Below, piece by piece: positions 56,489-64,000 of a stretch of 64,000 nt of DNA (its first letter is position 1; each line of letters opens with the position of its first letter). Source of the stretch: Pedobacter gandavensis (GTDB lineage Bacteria > Bacteroidota > Bacteroidia > Sphingobacteriales > Sphingobacteriaceae); assembly GCF_014172405.1 (NCBI RefSeq), contig NZ_WNXC01000001.1, forward strand, positions 1,550,001 to 1,614,000, read 5' to 3'. The position numbers and the translations under genes are program-made. The notes beneath the pieces are model-generated. The model had not been told where the DNA came from, made no database searches, and saw only the letters and a list, made by a program, of their open reading frames with translations.

Positions 56489-57886
56489 TTACTTAACTAC
56501 CGTCGTGTCTTGCGCTAAAAATGGCAACGTGTAATTCCCGAAATCCAAACTCACCTTTTTAAAGGCAGCTTTCAATTTGGCCTGGTCTTTCTGCTCCACA
56601 CCAGTCTGATACAAATAAAGGTGCTGCAACTCTTTAAGCCCGGTAAGCGGAGCGATAATACCCAAGGCAGTCACTTTAGACCCCACCAGGTTGATCACCT
56701 GGAGTTTTTTGAGGTCTTTCAATAAGGTTAAACCCTGATCTGTAATCGCGGTATGACTCAAGTTAATTTTCCTCAGGTTTTGCAGTTTAACAATATTCCC
56801 CATAGTTTGATCGGTGATCGAAGCGCTAGCCAAGTTTAGCCAGATCAACTGTTTATTTAAAGCCTCCAACAACTTCAAAACTGCTGGATCTGCCTTTGCC
56901 GTTACAAAGCTGGCCGACAAATAATTGCTATTACTCAACACCGGGATCACCACTACGCCTACCTTCTTTAATTTTTCAATTGCAGCAGCATCAGCTTTCT
57001 CTACCTCTTCCTCCGGGATATCCGCAGCAACAGTTTTCTTAGCCAGCACAGCTCCAGTCTGAAAGCTCAGTAATATCGGTTTGATCTCTGCTGGTTGCTT
57101 TAAATCCGACACTTTTTTATCAGCGGTCGCCCCTTCATTGATCCACCATTGCAACATCGCAATCTCTTCGGCCGTCAGCTGAGGCTTTTCTTTTGGCGGC
57201 ATGTGGTCATCATTGCTAATCGGCAACAGCATTCTTTTAATCAAATCACTCTCATTCGCCCGACCAGGAATCAGACTCGCGCCATCTTCCCCACCTTTCA
57301 GCATAAAACTGATATTATCCATCCTCAGCTTCCCCTTTTGTTTTTCGGAGCCATGGCAACTATAACAGCGGTTTTGCAACAGAGGTTGAACCAAATGCGT
57401 ATAGGCAATTGCTTTCTGTACATCGGGCACTGGCGGAATTGCAACCTTACTCGCCTCTCCTTTTAATGCTGCAGTCATGTAATCAGAACCATGGGTAAGA
57501 GAACCTCCATAATGCCCGGTCAGGGTAATCAAAATGATTAAAGCAGCGGAAGTCACATTCAAGAATATTTCCTTTACTGCTTTCCAGTACATCAAATAAA
57601 GTAGTAATGAAATCACCGAAACACTGATTCCCATCCAAAAATGGAGGTCTACCAGATTACCATCATAATCCCCACTGGCCGACAAAAGATATCCGCTCGC
57701 GCAAGAAAAAATTGCAGCCAAGGCCCCTAACAAGCAAATCATAGGAATGGCCGGTTTCAGGAAAACAAACTTAGCATTCAAGGTTAGCAGCTGAAACAAA
57801 CAACCCAGTAATAAAATCCCTATAGGAAGGTGGACTAGTATCGGATGAAAACGGCCAATAAATTCAGGTATAGTTAAAATGATCAT
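56489..57886 (-). CDS. Haem/leucine-rich-repeat membrane protein (DUF2231-PSCyt1-LRR)
   Basis: 465 residues. Four N-terminal transmembrane helices (DUF2231-like, about 12-132), a planctomycete-type cytochrome c domain with CYSCH at 174-178 and MPPKEKP, then about five leucine-rich-type repeats (LINLASASITDQ, KINLSHTAITDQ, VINLVGSKVT). Likely an electron-transfer membrane partner of the three upstream genes. Last of the operon. Confidence 0.82.
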   Translation of the reverse strand: MIILTIPEFIGRFHPILVHLPIGILLLGCLFQLLTLNAKFVFLKPAIPMICLLGALAAIFSCASGYLLSASGDYDGNLVDLHFWMGISVSVISLLLYLMYWKAVKEIFLNVTSAALIILITLTGHYGGSLTHGSDYMTAALKGEASKVAIPPVPDVQKAIAYTHLVQPLLQNRCYSCHGSEKQKGKLRMDNISFMLKGGEDGASLIPGRANESDLIKRMLLPISNDDHMPPKEKPQLTAEEIAMLQWWINEGATADKKVSDLKQPAEIKPILLSFQTGAVLAKKTVAADIPEEEVEKADAAAIEKLKKVGVVVIPVLSNSNYLSASFVTAKADPAVLKLLEALNKQLIWLNLASASITDQTMGNIVKLQNLRKINLSHTAITDQGLTLLKDLKKLQVINLVGSKVTALGIIAPLTGLKELQHLYLYQTGVEQKDQAKLKAAFKKVSLDFGNYTLPFLAQDTTVVK

Positions 57887-57891
57887 GCTTC

Positions 57892-58824
57892 TTATTGGTA
57901 GCGTTTGCGTAATAAATTCATCATATATACATTAATTCCCCACTGATCAGCAACTGGCTGCCGGGTATAAGGTAAAGTAGGCATATAATCTGCCGGACCA
58001 AACTCCGTAAGGATGGTCATTCGCTCTCCTTTTCTTTTCTTCCTTTCAATCACTTTATCCCACCATGCCAGGTGTGCATTGAGGGCGTCGCCCCATTCTG
58101 GTGCCCTTGGATCGCTCACTTGCGGTCCTTCCGGATGGCCTACTCTGGAATGGATATGCTCCACCCGATCCAGTACCATCCCAATCGTTTCTTTTTGATT
58201 GCCCAACAAACTTTCATGCACCACGCACCAATGCGAAATGTCCAGGGTAATGCGCAAATCCGGGTTCTTTTCTACAAAGTTCCTCGCAATTGGCGCAGCG
58301 TACAGCATCCTACTTCGATGCGTTTCATGATAAATTGGAATACCTGAAGACTTTGTTTTTTTCACAGTGTAATCAATGATTTTTTTATTCTGCTCATAAG
58401 TAAAGTAATCCCTTCCAGAATGACAATTGACGTATAGCGCTTTCTGAAAACTATTGTCCACTGCAGCATCTATATTTTTCATGAATGAGCTGAGGTGCTG
58501 ATCAGGATCATTTTCGCCAGCTCCACAAAGAAAACCGACCTGTAAATTGTGTTTTTTCAAAGCGGCAAACAGCTCTTGCTGACTGCCCAAATCGCCAGGC
58601 CACCATACTTCTACCCCTTCATATCCCTCTTTTTTCGCCAAAGCGCAAAAATCTTCTGTTGAGCCATCATAACCCCATGAGGTGGCCATAAAAAGTAATT
58701 CATAACCTGCTTTCGCCTTTACAAAAGGGAGTTCCGCAGCTTTAATTTCGGCATAAGGCGCAAGAATCCCTCCGGCAGCAGCCGTTACCGTAGTTTTCAA
58801 AAAATGTCTTCTATTTTGATGCAT
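57892..58824 (-). CDS. Sugar phosphate isomerase/epimerase family protein, Tat-exported
   Basis: 310 residues, xylose-isomerase-like TIM barrel (AP endonuclease 2 superfamily). Tat signal RRHFLKTTVTAAAGG at the N-terminus. Metal-ligand-type segments include IYHETHRSR, LDISHWCVVHE and EHIHSRVGH. Expected to act on a sugar or polyol in the periplasm. Five bases before the haem/LRR gene, so same operon. Confidence 0.85.
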   Translation of the reverse strand: MHQNRRHFLKTTVTAAAGGILAPYAEIKAAELPFVKAKAGYELLFMATSWGYDGSTEDFCALAKKEGYEGVEVWWPGDLGSQQELFAALKKHNLQVGFLCGAGENDPDQHLSSFMKNIDAAVDNSFQKALYVNCHSGRDYFTYEQNKKIIDYTVKKTKSSGIPIYHETHRSRMLYAAPIARNFVEKNPDLRITLDISHWCVVHESLLGNQKETIGMVLDRVEHIHSRVGHPEGPQVSDPRAPEWGDALNAHLAWWDKVIERKKRKGERMTILTEFGPADYMPTLPYTRQPVADQWGINVYMMNLLRKRYQ

Positions 58825-58869
58825 TTAGTTTGTCGTAATTGTGATTAAATGTGGTGGTTAATAAATAGG

Positions 58870-60381
58870 CTAAGCAACGATATCTCTAATCACTTTCCCT
58901 GCAACATCCGTCAATCGGAATGGCCTTCCCTGGAAGGGAAATGTAAACTGCTCATGGTCGAAACCCAGCTGATTTAAAATCGTAGCCTGTATATCAAAAG
59001 CATCTACTTTTCCGCTAACAGCACTATAGCCAATTTCGTCGGTTTCACCATGTGTATATCCTTTTTTGATACCGCCACCGGCCATCCACATGGTAAAAGC
59101 TTCTGTATGGTGATCTCTTCCATTGTATGGATTTTGTATACCATTTCTGTTCTCCATCATGGGCGTCCGACCAAATTCGCCACCCCAAACCACAAGCGTA
59201 TCTTCCAACATCCCTCTTTGTTTAAGGTCAAGCAGCAGCGCCGTGATTGGCTTATCAGTACTGCGACATTTGTTCTTCAGACCGATATTTAAAGAATTTG
59301 CTGGTCCGTCACCATGCGCATCCCAGCCCCAGTCGAACAGCTGTACGAAGCGCACACCTTTCTCTACTAATTTACGCGCCAGCAACACATTATTGGCAAA
59401 GCAAGCTTTACCCGGCTGCGTGCCATACATATCATGAATATATTGTGGTTCATTGTTGATATTCATCACTTCCGGTGCAGAAATTTGCATGCGATACGCC
59501 ATTTCATACTGCGCTACGCGCGATTGTATTTCCGGATCATTATAGGTTGCATATTCTTCTAAATTTGAAGCATTGATGGCATCAATGGAGGCTTTTCTTA
59601 AATCCCTGCTCATGCCATGCGGATCTTTAATGAACAATACCGGGTCTCCCTCACTCCTACATTGCACGCCTTGATAAACAGAAGGCAGAAATCCACTTCC
59701 CCAGATGCTCTTACCGGCATCAGGAAAACTTCCTCCACTGGTGAGCACTACAAAACCTGGCAGATTTTGATTCTCTGTCCCCAGTCCGTAGGTTACCCAG
59801 CTGCCTATACTTGGTCTGCCCAAGCGGGCACTTCCGGTATGCATTAACAATTGCGCGGGTGCATGGTTAAACTGATCTGTCGACACTGCTTTTAAGAAAC
59901 TCACATCATCAGTCATGGTCGAGAAATGCGGCATATTGTCACTCACCCAAGCCCTGCTTTGGCCATGTTGCGCGAAATTTGCCTGTGGCCCTAACATCTT
60001 CGGCACCCCGGTAATAAACGCAAATTTCTTCCCTGCCAGTAAAGATGGCGGACAATCCTGTCCATTCATCTTCATCAGTTCTGGTTTAAAATCAAACAGC
60101 TCCAATTGAGAAGGTGCACCAGCCATGTGCAAATAAATCACACTCTTTGCCTTCCCTAAAAACGGAGGTGATTTTGGCAATAATGGATGGGCGGCATCAT
60201 ATAAAACCGGGTTATTTCCCTTAGTCCCACCAAAATTACAGCTTCCAAATAAAGCACCCATAGCGAGGGCCCCCAATCCCATTGCACTTTCCTTTAAAAA
60301 ATGTCTACGTGTATAAGCTGCGGCCTGGATCTCATTCGCTTCTTTAACCAGGCGGTAGGCGTTTAATTCATCTCTAGTCAT
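58870..60381 (-). CDS. DUF1501 domain protein, Tat-exported
   Basis: 503 residues with Tat signal TRRHFLKESAMGLGALAMG. Sulfatase-like alkaline-phosphatase-superfamily segments: VIYLHMAGAPSQLELFDFKP, NDNMPHFST-type and GGEFGRTPMMENR, GRDHHTEAF. Its partner in Planctomycetes and Bacteroidota is a DUF1553/DUF1549 protein, encoded here six bases upstream. Enzymatic role unproven. Confidence 0.9.
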   Translation of the reverse strand: MTRDELNAYRLVKEANEIQAAAYTRRHFLKESAMGLGALAMGALFGSCNFGGTKGNNPVLYDAAHPLLPKSPPFLGKAKSVIYLHMAGAPSQLELFDFKPELMKMNGQDCPPSLLAGKKFAFITGVPKMLGPQANFAQHGQSRAWVSDNMPHFSTMTDDVSFLKAVSTDQFNHAPAQLLMHTGSARLGRPSIGSWVTYGLGTENQNLPGFVVLTSGGSFPDAGKSIWGSGFLPSVYQGVQCRSEGDPVLFIKDPHGMSRDLRKASIDAINASNLEEYATYNDPEIQSRVAQYEMAYRMQISAPEVMNINNEPQYIHDMYGTQPGKACFANNVLLARKLVEKGVRFVQLFDWGWDAHGDGPANSLNIGLKNKCRSTDKPITALLLDLKQRGMLEDTLVVWGGEFGRTPMMENRNGIQNPYNGRDHHTEAFTMWMAGGGIKKGYTHGETDEIGYSAVSGKVDAFDIQATILNQLGFDHEQFTFPFQGRPFRLTDVAGKVIRDIVA

Positions 60382-60386
60382 ATCAT

Positions 60387-63122
60387 TTAATTTTTTGTAA
60401 CCACCTCGTCAAGATTCAACATTGCATTTGCTACGATCACCAGCGCAGCAGTCTCCGGACTTTTATTTACGGTGTCACCCATTAATTCCTTCACTTTAGC
60501 AGGATTTACCTTATAATCGGCCAATGCCTTACGGTATAAATCATCAAATATCTTCAGTTTTTGTGCCGGAATAGGTTTATACAACATCTGTTGATACCCT
60601 GCGGCAATTTGTTTCAGGATTTCCTTACCCCCTTCCTTTTGCATCTTAAGGGCAAAATGTTTGGCCAAATCAATGTACACCCCGTCATTAAGGGTTACCA
60701 ATGCCTGCAATGGTGTGTTGGTACGGATTCTTCGTGGCGCACAAGCTACACGCATCGCACCATCAAACGCAATCATGGAAGGATATGGAGAAGTTCTTTT
60801 CCAATAGGTATAAATCGCCCTTCTATACTGATCTTCTCCGGTTGAATTGTTCCACTGATCTCCATTGTAAGGAGAACTCCAAATGCCTTCTGGTTGCCAT
60901 GGTTTAACACCTGCGCCATACATTTTATTACTAAGCATGCCGCTGATGGCCAAATGCTGGTCGCGTAATTGTTCTGCCGATAACCGCATTCTTGGTCCGC
61001 GTGCATAGAATTTATTGAAAGGATCTTTTTCTTTAACCTGATCAGTCATCCGTGAATCTTGTCTATAGGTAGCGCTCATCACCATCTCTTTGATCATCTT
61101 TTTCACACTCCATTTATAATCGTGCATCAATTCCCAGGATAAATGGTCTAACAGCTCTTTGTGGGTAGGATTCATTCCTTGCGTCCCCATATCCTCGAGC
61201 GTTTCCACGATCCCGGTTCCAAACAACTGCTCCCAGAGACGGTTGGCCATAGTTCTGGAAAGCAGCGGATTTTTCACATCTGTTAACCACATCGCCAGTC
61301 CCATTCTGTTTTTTGGTGCATTTGCAGGCATCGCATACGCCAATGTTTTTGGCACACCCGGCTGCACTTCCTTACCATGTGAAGTCCATGCACCACGTTC
61401 AAATACGTAAGTCTTACGCAACCTGTTACTTGGATTTTCTACCATCACAGGGATCGTTTTGACATTCGCATTTAATAGCGCCCAGAACGTTTGCTTATTC
61501 TCTGCGTAATTGGGCTTGTTTTTTCCTGGAAATTGCTGACCGAAATGAAACCAATCGAAAGTGACCACCACCTCGTCTTTGTTCGTTGCTGTTGGATTAT
61601 AATAACTCAGGTAGACATCATGAACTCCAGTTTGTGTCTTAAAATCAACCGGTAGGTTCTGGTACCCCTTTGTTGCCGGAACATTCCATTCGGCAATAAC
61701 AGGCCCGGCTGATTGGTCTAAACGCAATTGCATTTTACCACCGGTTTTCCCGGAATTGTACCGATAGATCAATTGATCCACCTGGCTCAGGTCTACCTTT
61801 TCAATTCTTGCCACCGCATTGTTTCTAAAGAAAAGCGCAATGTTATTGTTCCCGATAACCGCATTCACCAATTTATCAGTCGTGGTAGAGTTAATACTCG
61901 GCTGTCCCGTTTTTAAGAATTTATGTATCTCTTTTGATTTCCCTTCTGAAACATTCTGCTTCAACCAGGTGGTTAAAGAAGTAAGCTTGTTTTGCAGGGA
62001 ATCATTATACTGTCTCAATAAAGGATACTCAGAGGCTAAATCTTCATCCCTGGAATTGTTAAAATAGGCCATGAATTTATAGTACTCATCGTCTTTAAAT
62101 GGATCATAAGGGTGACTATGGCATTGTACACAAGCAAAAGTGGTACTTAACAAACCTTCCCATGTGGTATTTACCCGGTCCATGACTGCGGATACCCTAA
62201 ACTCTTCATTATTTGTCCCACCTTCATCATTCGTCATGGTATTCCTGTTGAAAGCAGTCGCGATATATTGGTCGTCTGTAGGATTCACAAAGAAATCACC
62301 CGCAATCTGTTCGGTGATAAACTCATTGTAAGGTTTGTCCTTATTAAAGGCGCGGATCACCCAGTCCCGGTATTGCCAGATGTTTCTATTGCCATCAGAT
62401 TCATATCCTTTGGTATCGGCATAACGGGCTACATCCAACCACATTGAGGCCCACTTCTCGCCAAAACGAGGGGAAGCCAATAAAGAATCTACCAGAATTT
62501 CGTAAGCTTTATCTGCATCTTTATTCTTGAAATATTGTTTAATTAAGGATTCGGAAGGAACCGTTCCAATTAAATCCAGGCTAAGTCTTCGCAATAAAGT
62601 TGGCCTATCCGCTTCTGCTGAAGGTTTTAGTTTTTCAGTCTCCAGCTTGGCAAGGATGAATTTGTCAATGTTATTTCTTCCCCAGTCTTCATCAACGTCT
62701 GGAATTTCGACTTCTTTAACCGGTAAATAAGCCCAGTGGTCTCCCCATTTGGCACCTTGTTTTACCCATCTGGTGAAAATATCAATCTCTTCTTCGCTCA
62801 GCGCAGTATGTTTATAAGGCATGCGTAACTCCGGATCTTTAGTCAGCAACCTTTTGATCATTTCACTGTCTTCCGGGTTTCCAGGAATGATGGCCGGCTT
62901 GCCACTTTTCGTCGCTGCTAAAGCTTCCTTTTCAAACAGGAAACTAAATCCGCCTTGCTTTTTCACGCCTCCGTGACAAGAGATACATTTTTTATTGATA
63001 ATCGGCTTTACTTCCGTATTAAAATCAACCGTTTTCTCATAGGGCATCAGCAGCACAGCCGAAATGACTAATACAAAAAGTACGCATAGGACCCATAGCT
63101 TCTTATTACTCAGGAATTTCAT
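60387..63122 (-). CDS. PSD1/DUF1553-DUF1549 planctomycete cytochrome c protein
   Basis: 911 residues: N-terminal membrane anchor (10-27), PSCyt1 haem domain with CISCH at 46-50, DUF1549 (about 145-345) with a second site CVQCHSHPYDPF, a carbohydrate-binding-like beta domain (about 430-520), and DUF1553 (about 590-850, LADWLTD-like LAMWLTDVKNPL and AEQLRDQHLAISG). Probably a periplasmic oxidoreductase for complex glycans. First gene of the four-gene operon. Confidence 0.92.
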   Translation of the reverse strand: MKFLSNKKLWVLCVLFVLVISAVLLMPYEKTVDFNTEVKPIINKKCISCHGGVKKQGGFSFLFEKEALAATKSGKPAIIPGNPEDSEMIKRLLTKDPELRMPYKHTALSEEEIDIFTRWVKQGAKWGDHWAYLPVKEVEIPDVDEDWGRNNIDKFILAKLETEKLKPSAEADRPTLLRRLSLDLIGTVPSESLIKQYFKNKDADKAYEILVDSLLASPRFGEKWASMWLDVARYADTKGYESDGNRNIWQYRDWVIRAFNKDKPYNEFITEQIAGDFFVNPTDDQYIATAFNRNTMTNDEGGTNNEEFRVSAVMDRVNTTWEGLLSTTFACVQCHSHPYDPFKDDEYYKFMAYFNNSRDEDLASEYPLLRQYNDSLQNKLTSLTTWLKQNVSEGKSKEIHKFLKTGQPSINSTTTDKLVNAVIGNNNIALFFRNNAVARIEKVDLSQVDQLIYRYNSGKTGGKMQLRLDQSAGPVIAEWNVPATKGYQNLPVDFKTQTGVHDVYLSYYNPTATNKDEVVVTFDWFHFGQQFPGKNKPNYAENKQTFWALLNANVKTIPVMVENPSNRLRKTYVFERGAWTSHGKEVQPGVPKTLAYAMPANAPKNRMGLAMWLTDVKNPLLSRTMANRLWEQLFGTGIVETLEDMGTQGMNPTHKELLDHLSWELMHDYKWSVKKMIKEMVMSATYRQDSRMTDQVKEKDPFNKFYARGPRMRLSAEQLRDQHLAISGMLSNKMYGAGVKPWQPEGIWSSPYNGDQWNNSTGEDQYRRAIYTYWKRTSPYPSMIAFDGAMRVACAPRRIRTNTPLQALVTLNDGVYIDLAKHFALKMQKEGGKEILKQIAAGYQQMLYKPIPAQKLKIFDDLYRKALADYKVNPAKVKELMGDTVNKSPETAALVIVANAMLNLDEVVTKN

Positions 63123-63194
63123 TGCTTAAATTTGGTTTGGTTTATTTGTGTAAAATAAAATTACCACCAATCCAGCCCTTTTACAATACCAGAT

Positions 63195-63224
63195 TTGTCT
63201 AATACTGACACTATATTGTCTAAT
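63195..63224. promoter_or_regulatory. Two direct repeats, candidate AraC-type binding site
   Basis: TTGTCTAAT occurs at 63195-63203 and 63216-63224, 21 bases start-to-start, two helical turns and the classic spacing of AraC half-sites. It lies between an AraC-family gene and the operon it faces. Confidence 0.65.
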
Positions 63225-63262
63225 TATAGGAGATTTAGAAATAAAAGTTGCAAATTCAACAA

Positions 63263-64000
63263 ATGCAACCGCTTCTACTTGAAACCAACAACGTAAACCG
63301 TAACACGATATTTGTTAAAGAAATCAATGTAAAAAACCTCAGTAACCCGGTTCATTTTCATAAAGAGTATGAAATGGTTCTCATCACCAAAAGCACGGGA
63401 AGAAGGATTGTGGGCGATAGTGTTGAGAATTTTGAAGCAGGGGATTTGGTTTTGATTGGCCCTAATCTTCCACATGTCATGTACAACGACAAATCGTACT
63501 ATGAACCTGGAAACGAACAAATGGTGACAGCCATTGTCACTTACTTCAGAATGGATTGGTTAAATGAGGAATTTATAAATTCAAAAGAAATCCCATATTT
63601 TCACGAATTATTGAAAGACATCAACCGCGGGATTCGCGTGTATGGGGAGACGCATAAACAGGTGGTCTTGTTATTAGAGCAATTATTGCTCAGTACCGGG
63701 CTAAGGAAAATTCTTCATTTATTGAGCATCATCACCCTGCTTTCAGAAACACGAGAGTACAAATGTCTATCTAGTATTGGCTACACCAACCCACATAGCC
63801 AGAAAGATGTGCAACGAATCAGTAGGATCTATACGTATATCATGGATAACTTTAGCGAGGACATTTCCCTGGAAACCGCAGCAACACTGGCTAACATGAC
63901 TACTTCAGCCTTTTGCAAGTATTTTAAAGGACGCACCCAGAAAACATTTACCCACTTTGTAAATGAGGTAAGGATTGGTCATGCCTGTAAACTTTTATTC
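63263..64000 (+). CDS. AraC-family transcriptional regulator (truncated by window end)
   Basis: 246 codons are visible; the frame stays open to base 64000. N-terminal cupin-type effector domain (about 25-75, VHFHKEYEMVLI ... AGDLVLIGPNLPHVMY), C-terminal HTH_18 region (from about 195, IYTYIMDNFSEDISLETAA then TTSAFCKYFKGRTQKTF). Likely senses a sugar and activates the divergent planctomycete-type operon through the direct repeats. About 30-40 residues are expected to be missing. Confidence 0.9.
   Translation, partial: MQPLLLETNNVNRNTIFVKEINVKNLSNPVHFHKEYEMVLITKSTGRRIVGDSVENFEAGDLVLIGPNLPHVMYNDKSYYEPGNEQMVTAIVTYFRMDWLNEEFINSKEIPYFHELLKDINRGIRVYGETHKQVVLLLEQLLLSTGLRKILHLLSIITLLSETREYKCLSSIGYTNPHSQKDVQRISRIYTYIMDNFSEDISLETAATLANMTTSAFCKYFKGRTQKTFTHFVNEVRIGHACKLLF

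Overview
The window is chromosomal DNA from a member of the Bacteroidota, most likely Sphingobacteriaceae and Pedobacter-like. This rests on protein style (LptD-like OstA protein, DUF3857 pair, long-form PurC, futalosine menaquinone genes, planctomycete-type DUF1501/DUF1553 genes), on moderate GC, on mostly weak Shine-Dalgarno sites, and on repeated Bacteroidota-type promoters (TTTG, about 20 bases, TAnnTTTG). The species is inference. I see no IS element, prophage, CRISPR array, tRNA or rRNA. It reads as a core chromosome segment with one accessory-looking block at the right end.

Layout. 1-12 kb: 3-hydroxyacyl-CoA dehydrogenase, ruvB, a GNAT-nitrilase fusion, a small membrane protein, queG plus a YdeI/OmpD-associated small protein, an M1 peptidase, a DEDDh exonuclease and two DUF3857 proteins in tandem. 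12-17 kb: a 40-residue membrane peptide, an OtsA-OtsB fusion facing a GH15 enzyme, and an NlpC/P60 lipoprotein behind mutS. 19-25 kb: mqnE, a histidine phosphatase and mqnA overlapping in one operon, then a dihaem peroxidase, a TauE-type transporter and a lipocalin-like lipoprotein. 25-30.5 kb: sulfur amino-acid genes. A transsulfuration enzyme comes first, then a 520-base leader with a SAM-I riboswitch and a Cys/Met-rich leader peptide ahead of metY-metX-hom. 30.6-38.8 kb: E2, cinA and lptD transcribed away from two amidases and an MCE protein.

39-55 kb: a mannose-type transporter and phosphomannose isomerase under one promoter, STAS and RNase Z, purC, phoH facing a SAM-hydrolase across a long inverted repeat, an ABM protein, a coiled-coil membrane protein, serC-serA-DUF1015, a 52-residue basic peptide, rpe, rpsO-pnp, a thioesterase and Hsp20. 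56-64 kb: a four-gene planctomycete-type operon (DUF1553/DUF1549, DUF1501, TIM-barrel isomerase, haem/LRR membrane protein) divergent from an AraC regulator that runs off the window, with two 9-base direct repeats exactly 21 bases apart between them.

The most novel-looking item is the metYX-hom leader. It appears to read SAM through an aptamer and then Cys/Met supply through translation of a 27-residue peptide ending Met-Cys-Met-Cys-Cys-Cys-Met-Arg. Next are the DUF1015 protein with a ParB/SerK-like DGHHR motif in the serine operon, the AraC half-sites, and the phoH/SAM-hydrolase inverted repeat. Several genes begin with TTG (mutS, lptD, mqnA, probably phoH). Several others have a -7 box so close to ATG that the mRNA may be leaderless. 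Start positions were revised where a promoter or signal peptide made the longest frame implausible.
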